Source: Ophiobolus disseminans (lineage: Eukaryota > Ascomycota > Dothideomycetes > Pleosporales > Phaeosphaeriaceae). From it: a stretch of 64,000 nt of DNA. The translations under genes were made by a program, and so were the position numbers. Shown piece after piece: positions 33,975 through 46,397 of the stretch (position 1 is its first letter; the number at the start of each line of letters is the position of its first letter). Under the pieces are notes generated by a model. It made no database searches. It had not been told where the DNA came from and was given only the letters and a program-made list of their open reading frames with translations. The DNA lies in the NCBI GenBank assembly GCA_010093685.1, contig MU006234.1, positions 921,668-985,667 on the forward strand. The letters run 5' to 3'.

Positions 33975-34489
33975 CCAGAACGTATTGCACGCAAAGGGGT
34001 CAGCGTTACCTGATCGTCAGTGCGAAGACTTGTTGCGTTTTGTTGATGCTCAGGTGCAGGTGATCATTAATTTCATGAAGCTACCCGGGCAGGTAAGCGT
34101 TCTGTGCCAGTTTATCTAATGCATGCTAGGTATATGTAGGTATGGTAGTTAGGTACGAGAAGGACGTTCGATTTACTGCAGGTGGTGTTGGAAAGGTAAA
34201 GGAGGAGATTCTGCACCCACAAGGCTACAGGTGCATAAAGGAGTTTTTGTTCAGCTTACCGGTTCGGGGCTCAAATTTATACCCGTGCGCATCGATGCCC
34301 GTATGGTTAAATTGCAGCTGACAGGCCACGTGATCGCGACGCAGCTTCCAATCCAACCTTGGAAGGTTATTACGCGCACGGACACAGTGGGTTACCTGAT
34401 GATTCCGCACGAACACCATCATTCCAAGGTTGCAATGTCATTCATGTTAACTTCCCGCAGCACGCTTTCTAGGTATTGATTACACAAAG
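33975..34489. other. Divergent intergenic region
   Basis: Shared upstream region of the membrane-protein gene and the HET gene. Nothing else is supported. Confidence 0.45.
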
Positions 34490-36663
34490 ATGACGACTGC
34501 CTCCGACCTCTGTAGCACGTGCCAATTGTTCGATCTTCACAGCTTCCAACGAGATATCGATGGATATCGAGGCTACGTCTTTGACAAAGTCACTGATGGT
34601 GCGCAGAAAGGGTGCCGCTTCTGCACGATGCTACACGACTGCTTTAAAGCACATCGCACCAACCAGCCTTACATACACCTCAAACTGGATCAGAAACGTC
34701 AGCGAGGCAGCCATGCTCTTGCGATTAAGGGTATGGTAGCCGCCCTCGGTACCAACAACGCGTCCAAAGTCCTGGCCGATGTCAAGGATATGAAAAGGTC
34801 ACAGAATATAGCTTATCTGAACATTGTGGCTGATCCAGGTTAGTACCCAGCCGTTTAGTCCAATGTCACAGGGCTAATGCTTCTTACCTTGGCATTGACA
34901 CTCAACTAGAGAGCCCCGCTGCCTTGACTCAAGATGTGGAGGGCAGGTATCACGTAGACTACAACTCCTTGGACTACTACATCAGCAAGTTGTCTGAGCG
35001 CGTTACAACTTGCCTCGAACATGTAAAGTGCTGTAAGCGAATGTCAGGCTCAGATCTACCCAGCCAGGGCAATGGAATGCTTCCGACAAGGTGCCTGGAA
35101 CTGTGCGAAGATCAAGTCTTTCTGCGAGAAACTGGAGATATGTGTGGCTCGTACCTGACACTCAGTCACCGATGGAATCAGGAAACCGAAGATACCAGGA
35201 CAACAATGTCGAATTACGAAGCACGACTGCATGGGATATGGGACTGCACACTCCCCAAGCTGTACACCGATGTTCTTGCATTGGCTCACCGACTCGGCGT
35301 CAGATACGCGTGGATAGATTCGATGTGCATTATCCAAGCTGGCGATGGCGGAAATGATTGGAGACAAGAAGCAACCAAGATGGCGCCCTACTACCAAGGC
35401 TCCTTGATGACAGTCCTAGCAAACTCAGCCACCAGAGAACACGGTCTCTATCCCAAGGAAATGCACACACCCTCTCCAGTGGAACTGGTTAGACTTCCTT
35501 ATCGTAATCGGGAGGGACACAAGCAGGGGTACTTCTTCGTATTACGAAATATTCTTGACGGAAATGGGCAATATCACTCTGCAGTCATGACAAGCAACCT
35601 CATGAGCCGCGGTTGGGTATTTCAGGAGTACCACCTTAGCCGTCGGTCCGTATGTTTTACTCCCCGCGGCATGTTCTTCGAGTGCAAAACTAGTGGCGCC
35701 ATCAACGACAGAATTGAAGGAACTGAAACCAGCAAGCCCGAGTACCGTTCCCCCATCTGGTATCTTAAGCGGCCCAGGTGGTACTCATACCTGTCACAAT
35801 ACTCAGGTCTGCACCTTACTAAGCCGGCGGAAGACCGCCTAGTTGCTTTATCTAGTGTCATGGGGGAATATCTGCAGCTCCAGAAGACACTGCCGTCGGT
35901 GGCAACGTCTCGCCAGCAACCATCACTCGACGATGAGGACGAGATCGCCTGGTGGCACTGTGGACTGTGGAAATATGATCTCATCACGGGCATCATGTGG
36001 CAAGTAAACACCAGCACAACAATATCGCAAGCGCGGTCCTTAAAATATCCCAGCTGGTCTTGGGCGTCGACAGAGGCGCCAGTCTCATGGGACGGACTGA
36101 CAAGGAAGGGTTGTAATATGTTACAAACCATCAAGCTCCGGACTCAGAGCGACGGGCCCCTGACTTCCAGTGATCAAGGCACAATCCAAAACCAGCTCCC
36201 GGTGACCCTACACGCAAAAGGGCAGCTAGTGCCTGTGTTAGTGAGAAGCCGGTTCGAAAGTCAGAGGGACATTAGGGTTGTTTCCAAGCTTTCGAACAGC
36301 ACGATGGCAACTGGGCTGGATGAAGATTTTTCCCCGTCAAGCAATTGGAGAGGGATTTGCCTGCCTGGCAGTTCGCAAACGGTGTCCGGCTGGTCCTCCA
36401 TAGAAGATCCAGATCTGCAGGACGACTCGGCTTTTGTGCAAGGTCCGGTCATCTACGCTTTGGCTTTGTCGTGCGCAGACAGCGTTGCATCACCTCATGC
36501 TCATGGTAAGTTGTACGGAAAGACTGACGTATACAGTGTTCTTTTTTTGAGGAGCGTGTTAGGAGGGGAACAGTATCGGCGCGTGGGTGTGGGCAGATTG
36601 TATGGTGATCAGGCGTCGGCAGCTTTCGGCCTTTGCCATGAAAGAGCTCTGATTCTGGTATAA
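34490..36663 (+). CDS. HET-domain protein (second, CIIQ subtype)
   Basis: Exons 34490-34838 and 34910-36663 (intron 71 nt) encode 700 aa. The N-terminal part has a Cys-rich start (CSTCQLFDLHSF...GCRFCTMLHDC) as in many HET proteins. The domain itself begins YLTLSHRWNQE, followed by LPKLYTDVLALAHRLGVRYA, WIDSMCIIQAGDGGNDWRQE and MAPYYQGSLMTVLANSA, then SRGWVFQEYHLSRRSVCF. The tail carries PSWSWASTEAPVSW, the usual C-terminal landmark. This subtype (CIIQ rather than CINQ) is the commonest in moulds. Trp-Asn replaces the usual Trp-Gly in SHRWG. The frame is intact. A role in vegetative incompatibility is inferred from the domain only. Confidence 0.88.
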
Positions 36664-37051
36664 CCAGCTCCGAGAAATGTTTCAAGCTCTAGATTTTCAA
36701 ATCTAACATGCGTCGACGGTGGTGACTGCTAAGCGAGGTCAGCAAACAAAGTTGAGAGTTTGGAATTATCACACAGTACGCAACTAAAACGATGGCGCAG
36801 AAAACCATATACGCAGATTCTTTATAAAAGACCAAGGACTACCTCTCTTTTTGTTACTTGAATCCATAGATGCTTTCAACGCGAACTTGACTGTGGTTGC
36901 TGAAAGGATTAATAACCAGCACCGTGAGCTGTGCAGGCTCCTACAACTCGCTCAGGGTAGATCCTACTAAATGGATGCCGATTGGAGGGAACAAGACGAC
37001 GCAGAAGGAAACGCCAGAGGAATTGGCAGAGGAAACCAAGGCTACCTCTCG

Positions 37052-37181
37052 GTAAGTCGTAAAAGCTAGAAAAAGACTAAGCCTGGCGACTACATTGATG
37101 TATATAAAAGTTGTTCTAAATTCTAAAAAATCTCTAGATATAGACAGAATAGTATATCCATTTCTGACTTTCTTGACTTAC
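37052..37181 (-). repeat. 130-bp inverted-repeat element, copy 2 (opposite orientation)
   Basis: Starts GTAAGTCGTAAAAGC and ends CTTTCTTGACTTAC. It has the same length as copy 1 at 29437-29566 and aligns to it in inverse orientation without gaps (98 of 130). Both copies are preceded by CCTCTCG. An ATG frame of 27 codons (from 36971) runs up to this copy too. Confidence 0.75.
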
Positions 37182-39292
37182 CTACATACGCTTCTGACGA
37201 GGTGTACAATGCTGCACGATGGCTTCCGAGGTTCAATGCGATGCGAGACCAGAAATATCAGCTCATAGTCTATTCTTGAACTCAAAGATCCACGCTTTCC
37301 ATGGTCCAGCGGAATGCGAAGGCTGACGGACCTTTGTTACGCGTGCATGCATTTATCGATAAGCAAGCCACATCGTGGCGTTGTTGGGACGCGACTTCCG
37401 CGAATGGGAGCGCGACTGCTTTTCGGACATCGTGTCGTGCACCAACTCGGTTACTTGCTCTTCAACACACATCACGTCGCTTCGCTCGACGTCCGCCTTA
37501 CCTTGACCTTCACCTTGCACTCACTCGTATGGTTCTTGCGGCCCACCAACGCTGTATTCGCTGGGCTGCAAAGGAGCCTTTATCCGGGTCGCTCGCCCCA
37601 GCTCCAGGTACCGGTACGGTACGGGCACTCGGCATGACAGGACCATCGCCATCGATTATCGTCTCAGTGGCTGCTCACCCACATCCGACTTGCGCATCGC
37701 GAAAAGCGCATGTTTGTCCATTCGAACCTTTGTTTCCGAAGGCTGACTGACACCTTGCTCTTGTTATGCGTCCGATCAATTCTGGAACGACGCGTCCGTG
37801 AGAAGCGCAACGCAGATCGCTTCGCAAACATCCAGAGTACATGTGGCGACGATAACGAGCGGCATGGATCTGCGTTCTCGTAAGCAACCTTAGGCGACGT
37901 CTTACTCACCTTGATTCCCTTCGCATTCAGCTGTTGTCGTAGAGAACCTACCGTCTTCGCGCGGCGAACGTCAACGCGGACGAGGTGGAAGTGACACGAC
38001 CGAGTCCTCATCCAGCTCAGTATCCATTCTCGCCAAGTCGAAGCCCGCGCGACTTTCGTATCGCGCCTCAGTTACACGAAGCATGCAATCAATTACCAAT
38101 TTATTCCGCTTGAAGTCGTTGACGTCGCTTGTTCTCTAGTACGCACAAGCCGGCAGAGTGCGAGTCTGGGCTCCACCATGATGCCTTCCTCACTCGTCGT
38201 TCCAATCACCAGGTCTAGCGACGATATCTTGACTACTGTCCGAACGTTTATTTTGGTCTCCGCTGTCCAGAACCTGCACCTGCCCTTGCAGGAAATCGTG
38301 TTCGCTAACGTATATTATAGCAGGGTCTCGAGCCACGATGGAATGACAAGCTTTAATATAAGGTTAATCTACCCGCAATGTCTGCATACCGCTTCGAGAT
38401 CTACGACATGGGGCAACCTCGAAACCTTCCATCGCCAACGCCCTCTCTTCGGTGACGCTCTATTTTGAGCATCGCTACCGCACCATTCTACCGATGCACT
38501 GCATACGGGACCATAGATGAATGTCACTGCCATAGTGGATCCTCTTTCGCTGTACCCTGGTGGTTCCTTCCCGGCATCCAGGCCCCGAGATGCTATTCTA
38601 GGCTCGATACCCCAGTAAAATAGATTCATCCAATTCAACCTCAATCTCGAGAAGCCATGCTGGCCCACGAGGACTTCGGATCCTTTCCAGAGGCGAGCTG
38701 CGGCTGGTCTCAAAAGGACAAACCGGGCGAACCGACCACCGTACAACGCGTGATGCCGCGACTGGCGAGGACAGCCGATCGTATCCGCCATCTAGAGTCT
38801 GTCGGCTCACGCGAACTCAGGCATCGCTATGACTGATCATGCTCACTTGCCAGGCTCCGGGTAGCGTGGATGTCAAATCAAACCTGGGAGAGCAATTGGT
38901 AGCTCTAGCCCGGAACATGCTCGCCTCCCGCCCTTGGCGTCCTATATGAAGATGCTCTCGTTTGGGCCACAACGCGCTACCAACCGCCCTACTGTCTCGC
39001 AGAAGGGACGGCTTTGACATACCCCAGATATTGGCACCCGACTCTAGGCAAGCTCGAAGCGCTACTGGGAAAACCTCGCAGTACGACTCATGGAAAACAC
39101 GAACTCACCTGAGCAAGACGGTGAATCTGGACCTGTTAGCACGAACGGCCCGCCGGTCCAGCCGTACTCGATATTGCTATTGGCACTTGGCAGCTGTTAT
39201 CAGTCCAAACGGGTGGCTGTATGGCTGGAGATGGTGTTGCCGCAGCTGTGGGTGAGCACCTAGACGCAGAGTGCCAGATGCCGAAAGACTTG

Positions 39293-39299
39293 TATATAA
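39293..39299 (+). promoter_or_regulatory. TATA-like box upstream of the DUF4360 gene
   Basis: TATATAA 126 nt ahead of the ATG at 39425. The leader between is CT-rich (ACTCTCGGTCTTCTC and similar), typical of strongly expressed fungal genes. Confidence 0.4.
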
Positions 39300-39424
39300 C
39301 CTGGTCGTCTTACCTCCCAAAAGATCATCATCCAACTTCCACTCTCGGTCTTCTCTGCACTACTCTCTTCCAATCTACATCTTCCGCATCTTCGGATCAT
39401 CAACCTCATCTCAACTCATTCAAT

Positions 39425-40160
39425 ATGAAGTGGCTCCTTGCTCTCGCTCCTCTCGCTGCCGCTCTCCCGGCTCTCCCTGGCCAGGAGCTTGGTGAAGCCC
39501 CCCCCGCTGGACAGGTTCGTTCTACATGATTATCCAGTTACGACATCAACTAACCCACCACAGGTCAAGATCCGCGGTGTGAGCTATGGCGGAACCGGCT
39601 GCCCCCAGGGCACCATGAGCTCCCAGATCTCCAACGACCGCAGCATCGTCACCCTCATCTTCGACTCGTACATTGCTTCGATCGGCCCCGGTGTCCCCGT
39701 CACCGAGCAGCGCAAGAACTGCCAGCTCAACGTCGACCTTGAGTACCCAGGAGGCTTCCAGTACTCCATCCTGTCCGCCGACTACCGTGGCTACTCTTCC
39801 ATCCAGAAGGGCGTGACCGGCACCCTCAAGTCCACCTATTACTTCTCTGGACAGACTGCTCAGGTATGTGATATCTTTAGAGTAAGATCGAGGTCGAGTG
39901 CTAACACCCCACAGTCCTCCACCGAGTACAAGTTCGAAGGCCCCGCCACCGGCGACTACCTCAAGCACGACGAGGCCGACTCCACCTCCATTGTCTGGTC
40001 CCCCTGCGGCGCGGCCGGCATGCTCAACATCAACTCTCAGGTGCGCCTGGAGAGCAAGGTGTCCGCAGCCACGGGTCTGCTGACTACCGATTCCACCGAT
40101 CTCAAGTTCACGCAAGTTGTGTACGTACAGTGGCAGAAGTGCAAGAGCCCCAAGGCATAG
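39425..40160 (+). CDS. Secreted DUF4360 protein
   Basis: Exons 39425-39514, 39564-39863 and 39915-40160 give 211 aa; all introns are phase 0 with standard ends. A clear signal peptide (MKWLLALAPLAAALPALPG) is followed by the DUF4360 pattern: VSYGGTGCPQGTM, SIVTLIFDSYIASIGPG, RKNCQLNVDLEYP and, near the end, WSPCGAAGMLNINSQVRL. Cys residues are spaced as in the family and probably form disulfides. Members are small secreted proteins of fungi and some bacteria with no known activity; some are abundant in culture fluids. A CT-rich leader and TATA-like box suggest good expression. Confidence 0.9.
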
Positions 40161-40967
40161 AGTGGGCTGATGCTTGAGCTTGTAGCGGAAGAAATGGGAC
40201 GCAGGGTGCGATTATGTTGAAGGAGTGGCATGTGGGCATTCCTGAGTGTCTTGTTTGGAGGAAGTGCGGCGAGGCTTGAAAGTTTGTTTATAGTGTTCTT
40301 TTCTTGAGCTTGAGTTTTTGATGAGCAATGGGATGGACGCATCTCTTATTTTGGGCTTTGGTTTGCTGTGATGTTTGTGATGTGCTTTGTGAGGTCCTTG
40401 ATTTACGAGAGCAGTCTAACATTGAACATGGCCACTGCAAGATTCCGTCAACAACAGCTACCGTACTTGAGCAAGCTTCCAATGGAGTAATACTGTAGAA
40501 GTTGAAACCTTTCGAAATTCTCTCCACCATTCCCGCCCATATCAAACCCATCCCAGCTGACATAAAATGCCCAATAACCCAGCAAGCGCACACGCACCAA
40601 GTCGCGATACAGTAGCAGCCACGTCTCCAAAGTGGGGAAGCGAAATGCGCCAATCACGTGCATGGCGTCAGGGTCGCGGTGGGCCCGTTGGCAGATCCCT
40701 GTCTGTTGATTTCCGCACGGGCCATGCCAAAACACTGAGCACTCCCGAACAACGAAGGTGCGACAGCGTCATCTGGCGACTTCGACACTCACGACCGAGC
40801 GAAGTTGGGTCAAGTGATTGGCACTGGACTCTTCGACTTCTCGAAGCAGATACACCTAGTGGCATTGCTAAAATTGCTGCATCTGGCGACTTGACACACC
40901 GACTGGACCTGTCGACCACTCCAAGCCGATTGAGACTGTCGACTACTCCAGGCCCGTTGCGCAAACC
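40161..40967. other. Intergenic, upstream of kinesin gene
   Basis: The final 200 bases hold short direct repeats: CATCTGGCGACTT at 40770-40782 and 40880-40892, and CTGTCGAC(C/T)ACTCCA twice near 40909-40950. No other gene is supported. Confidence 0.5.
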
Positions 40968-43900
40968 ATGGCCTCGGCGGCGTCGTCAATCTCCGTCACC
41001 GTACGAGTGCGCCCTTTTACTATCCGAGAGGCGGCGCAGTTGTCACGATGCGACGACCAGGCATTATTCCTTGGAGACGGCTCTTTGGCTGCGGCGCCGA
41101 CACCACGACTCAATTCGAAGGGCATACGGCCTGTCATTAAGGTTCTGGACGAGAAGTGCTTAATCTTTGACCCTCCCGAAGACAACCCCGTACAGAGACT
41201 CGGGCGACAGACAGGACCCACGGGCAAGCGGGTGAAGGACCAGACCTTTGCCTTTGACCGCGTGTTCGACGAGACAACCACACAAGGCGACGTCTACGAA
41301 GCCACGACGAAACCCCTGCTGGACAGCGTGCTGGACGGATACAATGCGACCGTCTTCGCATATGGCGCCACCGGCTGCGGAAAGACACACACCATCACGT
41401 ACGTCGGGAGAGCTGCGGCAATTGCATGCGCTAACTGGTGCTTAGAGGAACCTCACAACAACCGGGTATCATCTTCATGACGATGCAGGAACTGTTTGAG
41501 AAAATTCAGGAAGTGCAGGAGACGCGGGCTACGGAGATCACCCTGTCGTACCTCGAGATCTACAACGAGACCATTCGCGATCTGCTGGTGGAGGGTGGTA
41601 GCAAAACAACACTCATGCTGCGCGAGGATGCGAATCAGACAGTCTCAGTAGCGGGGCTGTCCAGCCATCGGCCGCAGAATGTACGTATCCTACGGGCGTA
41701 TATAATTGGTATGCTAATGACAGTACAGGTTCAAGAAGTCATGGACATCATCGTCCGCGGCAACGAGTACCGAACAATGTCCCCGACCGAAGCCAACGCG
41801 ACGTCCTCCAGATCACACGCCGTCCTCCAGATCAACGTCTCCTCCAAAGACCGAAACGCGTCCATCAACGAACCCCACACCATGGCCACGCTCAGCATCA
41901 TCGACCTGGCTGGGAGTGAGCGTGCTAGTGCCACCAAGAATCGAGGCGAGCGTCTGACCGAGGGCGCCAACATCAACAAGTCGCTGCTCGCCCTGGGAAG
42001 CTGTATCAATGCCCTGTGCGACCAACGAAAGCGCAACCACGTCCCATACCGAAACTCGAAGCTCACCCGACTGCTCAAGTTCTCGCTCGGCGGAAACTGC
42101 AAGACCGTCATGATCGTCTGCGTCAGCCCCTCCAGCGCACACTTCGACGAGACACAGAACACCCTGCGATACGCGAACCGAGCAAAGAACATCCAGACCA
42201 AGGTCTCGAAGAATGTCTTCAATGTCAACCGTCACGTCAAGGACTACCTGAAGAAGATTGACGAGCAGAGGGCGCTCATCGACGAGCTGATGGCGAAGCA
42301 GAAGGACTTTGAGGGCAGCGCATTCGTAAAGTACCAGAAGCAGAACGAGAAGAAGGACAGCATCTTGCGCGATGCAGTGATACGCCTGCGTCAGTCGTAC
42401 GCAGACTCGGAGCCAGAGCGCAAGGACCGTCTGAACATGATGAAGACGCTGAAGCAGGCAGAGAAGCGCATCTCGCTCATATCGTCATGGATAGCCGCCT
42501 TCGACAACATTCGAGACGCACGCGAGTCCGAGGACATGCCATCACAAGTCACTGCTATGAGGGACACGGCAATCGGCATCTCCGCAGAGCTTGAGCAAAC
42601 ACGACAACACTGCCATCGACGGATAGAACGGATGAACTGGACAAGTAAGATGGATACCGCGATCCATGTCGGATTGAAGGGTCTGGCAGAGATAGACGGC
42701 AACAACGACAGCCCCGATGCGGCCAACCTGACACGAGAATACGACTTGCTGAAGTCGAACGCCGATCGAGAAGCGCTCAATGCCCTGCTTGACCAAGACA
42801 AGGGCGGTGATGCTGCGATCGTGCAGGTTCTCATCCAAGCCCACATCGAGACTGTCACAATCCTCAGCCAGATTACTCAACTGAGCGAAACGGAAGCAGT
42901 TGAAACTGCGAGAAGACTACTTACGAAGATTATGAACTCCTGCACCAACGCAACCTCGCAAGCGATACGGCCGGATGGCGGACTACCAGTCACCGAGTTC
43001 TTCGCACCTACACACAAGGGCACGCCAAAGAGACGGAAACCAGTTGCTATAATGGAGCCTTCTCCGATGCGACCTCTTTCCCTGCCAACTCTTGCAGATG
43101 CGCCACATCTCACATCATCACCGATGAAGGCATCCCCACGGCGGAAGAAGATGATTGCCGTGAAGAAGGGCGTTCAGTTCTCGCCAATGAGGAAGAAGTC
43201 ACCGTCAAAGACGAAACGGGGCGTACGGTGGCGGGATGACACGGAGAACGGTACACTTGCAGAGTTCCAGAAGACCCCTGAGCACATTGACACACCAACA
43301 ATCTCGTCGATAGAGATACCGCCCCCCACATTCTCCGCTCCGATCAGCGCACCACCAGCCGAGCAGAATGGGTCGTCGCCAATACCATCTCCTCCCAAAG
43401 CATCAGTCGATCTCAAGAGGTCCGGCCGCTTCGCCTTGGGCGCGTTGTCGAAGAAAGCAGATGGCTCACCCGCACCTCCAATGATGCGCAACTATGGCTC
43501 AGACTCCGATAACACATCCCCCCTCCGCGAAATCGGATCCAACGCCATGCGCAAAACCTCTCTAAGCGTCGTCGAATCCGCCTCACCCGACAAGTCCAAC
43601 ACCGGCGGCACCTCCAGCTCCGAAGAAGAGCAATGGACCGGTTCCGATGCCCGTAAGATCAGCTCAGCGCTCAAACGCCGCTCCTCAACAACCTCATCGG
43701 GCGGCTCCTCCGTGCCCATCAACCGTGCTCATCGGCGCCGCAGCCCTACCGCCGCATCTGCGTCGTGCTCGCCCCCGAACGAGAATTTCTCAATGTTCTC
43801 AGCATCTGCGGCGAGGCGCATGGTTAAGAATAATCACGAGGGCGATTGGAGGAGTAGCGTGCTTAGTCCGCGCACGACGCCTGTTATGAAGGGTCCTGCG

Positions 43901-44074
43901 CGACGCACGACGATGGCGCTGGCGGGCGAGGACAGGCCGCGCGAGACGAGTGCGTTGGGTGTCGGCATGGGGATGAAGGGTGCGCCGGTTAGGATTGCTA
44001 GTAATGGTTCGACGGGCAGTGCTGGGAGTAGTAGGGGCAGTCTTGCGCCGGGTAGTAAGAGTGTTTGGCGTTGA
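40968..44074 (+). CDS. KIP3: Kinesin-8 (Kip3/Klp5/6-type) motor protein
   Basis: Exons 40968-41398, 41446-41680 and 41729-44074 join in phase to 1003 aa. The motor domain spans about residues 8-380: VTVRVRPFTIRE at the start, P-loop GATGCGKTHTIT (about 133-144), switch I NATSSRSHAV (about 245-254), switch II DLAGSERAS (281-289) and the neck RAKNIQTKVSKNVFNVNRHVKDYL, which is characteristic of kinesin-8. After a coiled-coil region (DYLKKIDEQRALIDELMAKQ) the C-terminal 400 residues are low-complexity, basic and Ser/Pro-rich. Kinesin-8 motors walk to microtubule plus ends and promote depolymerisation, setting spindle length and nuclear position. The P-loop Cys (GCGKT) is common among fungal members. 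Confidence 0.9.
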
Positions 44075-44680
44075 TGAACGGCGCTTTGCTGACTGACGGG
44101 GTGTTTGTAGGTCGTTGGGGGTTCTAGACGTGGCGCTTTCCTTCTTTTTTGATCCGCGTGAGAATGGGAGATGGGGATTCTGCATTGGGGTTTTGGGCAT
44201 AGTGAGCGAGGCGATGGGGTGCAGTTGGAGTCGAAGGATAGATGGAGCTCTGGAGAGGAGCGAAGGATTACGGCCGTCCCTTTTTACGTCGTCTGCCCAT
44301 GGCAGGGTTTCGTTTGCGTTGCGCATTGTGGTCTTTTTTGGTTTCTCGAAGATGCTTTTGTGTGCATTGTGTTCGTTGTGTACCGGTAGCATATTTACAT
44401 CATGACCAGGTTCTTCATCCCAGCGCGGCATGAAGTAGTATCTCTTCCTACTCCCTTTCTTCTTGCTGCACACTTGCTTCGTGAGCGTAAAGTTGAAGTC
44501 TAAACAATTGTGGGCCGTCGGTGAAACTCGGCTACCTTCACCCGGCCGGCATATCTTGCTACCCGCTCCCGCTCGAGTCGTATGTCCACTACGAGATCTA
44601 CCCCACATTCGCACTCGTCATTGTTAGACGAAAGTAGCGCATTGCGTGCTGCGTAGCGTCGGGCGAGATCATCAAATGTT
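44075..44680. other. Intergenic
   Basis: 3' region of the kinesin gene and distal promoter of the oxidoreductase gene. Nothing recognisable is seen. Confidence 0.45.
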
Positions 44681-44688
44681 TATATATA
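44681..44688 (+). promoter_or_regulatory. TATA-like box upstream of the MDR oxidoreductase gene
   Basis: TATATATA lies 167 nt ahead of the ATG at 44855. Confidence 0.35.
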
Positions 44689-44854
44689 CAGCACGCATGT
44701 TCCCTCGTAGTGGACGTTGAACCATTTTCAATCTATTCCCACTGCCAACTACCTAAGCCTAACCTTCAACCTGCGCCTGTAGGAGAAAGAGATTGGAACC
44801 AACACCACGCACGAATTCTCACAAAACAGCACATAGAAGATAAGAGAAGTCAAA

Positions 44855-46150
44855 ATGAAGGAAGCAATCGTATCCGCCGGCCCCCGCGTAACCATCCACG
44901 ACATCCCCATCCCCTCACCAGGACGCGATGAAGTCGTCATCAAAGTTGTCGTGAGTGGGTGTAATCCGAAAGATTGGTAAGTAGCATCACTTCCAGATAC
45001 TAGTTTTTGTGGGTAGGCAGGATATAATTGGGGATGCGACGGTGTACGAGAGACGAGAAGAAGGGAGAATAGAGGCAAGACAGAAGGTGTGGTGATGGGA
45101 TGCCAGGCTAAAAGGTGTGGATAGGAAGATACCGGATCTGGTGCCCAAGTACGAAGGGAATTCGGGAGATGATGTAGCTGGATACGTGCACAGCGTCGGG
45201 AAGGATGTGTACGAGTTTCGGGAGGGGGATAGGGTGGCGAGTTTCCACCAGATGATGACGCCGGGAGGGAGTTTTGCGGAATATGCTGGTGTGTATTCTC
45301 CCCTATCCCATCCCCTTCCCTCTCGCTAACGCCATACTACAACAGTCGGCCAAGCACACACAACATTCCACATCCCGAAAAACACTTCTTTCGAACAGGC
45401 AGCAACAATCCCGCTGGCGGCGATGACTTCCGCCATCGGCCTCTTCCTGCGCCTTGGTCTGCCCGATCCATGGACGCCCGTCAAAGACGGCGTCGAAACG
45501 CCGTTGATAGTGTATGGCGGTGCCAGCGCCGTCGGCGCATACGCCATCAAACTCGCTTCCCTGGCTAACATCCACCCCATCATCGCGGTCGCGGGGCGCG
45601 GCATCCCTTTCGTGCAGTCCCTTCTGGACGCTTCGAAAGGTGACGCGGTGGTGGACTACCGGGACGGCGACGAGGAAGTCGTTAATGGGATCAAGGAGAA
45701 GTTGAACGGCAGGAAGTGTGAATATGCGTTCGATGCGACGAGTGAGAAGGGGAGTTACACCAACATCGTACAAGTCCTGGAATCCACGGGTCGCTTGACT
45801 CTCGTCCTACCGGGCAAGAAATACGAAGGCATACCCGAAAGTATTCAGAAGTCGATTACGAGTGTGGGCGAGGCGCATAAGGGGGATAAAGAGGTACGTG
45901 CGAAGCATACATGGTACGATTTATTCAGGGTTTGGGCTAATGTCGTGGGTTGGGGTAGTTCGCGCATGTGTATTTCAAATACATGGCGAGAGGCTTGAAG
46001 GAGGGCTGGTTTAGCCCGCATCCGCATGAAGTCGTAGCGGGGGGACTTGGGGGAGTGGAGACGGGCTTGAGGTGGTTGAAGGAGGGCAAGGCTAGTGGGG
46101 TTAAGTATGTTTTTAAGATTGGGGAGGAGGGGGAGAAGGAGAAGTTGTGA
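44855..46150 (+). CDS. MDR-family NAD(P)H oxidoreductase (quinone-oxidoreductase/enoyl-reductase-like)
   Basis: Exons 44855-44976, 45107-45288, 45346-45893 and 45959-46150 give 347 aa, with all phases agreeing. The GroES-like N-terminal half holds VVVSGCNPKDW, followed by GDDVAGYVHSVGKDVYEFREGDRV. The Rossmann half begins PLIVYGGASAVGAYAIKLA. The catalytic-zinc Cys/His pattern of true alcohol dehydrogenases is absent, which points to the zinc-free quinone-oxidoreductase or trans-enoyl-reductase branch. Such proteins reduce activated double bonds with NADPH. It stands alone without a polyketide synthase nearby, so a role in secondary metabolism is not supported. The first intron (130 nt) is unusually long for this window. 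Confidence 0.85.
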
Positions 46151-46397
46151 AGACTGCTGTAGGGCGGGGAGAGGATAGGGAGGTAGGAAAGGAATTCAAT
46201 GAAATCTGGAATCCTCTTTCGTAGAGGTTATAGGACGGATGAGATGGTAGGAGATGATGTTAGTAAAAACCATCCAACGCTTCCGTACGAGGAATTCGAT
46301 TTCAGCAAACATCTGTACTTGGTTGGAAGAACTCACATCATCTCATCTCAATCTCCCACCACACATCCCCAGAATTCAACATCATCACCCCCGCCTC

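Larger units (their letters stand above)
36664..39424. other. 2.8-kb gene-poor stretch
   Basis: It contains the second 130-bp inverted-repeat copy (37052-37181). The rest shows only short overlapping frames on both strands without motif support. The sequence from about 37240 to 39240 is not obviously low-complexity and could be an old, unrecognisable gene or transposon relic. Confidence 0.5.

Noticed and set aside
37301..37750. A 149-codon open frame in the gene-poor stretch
   Set aside because: Composition is erratic, it starts at an internal codon and overlaps other frames of similar length. No family resemblance.
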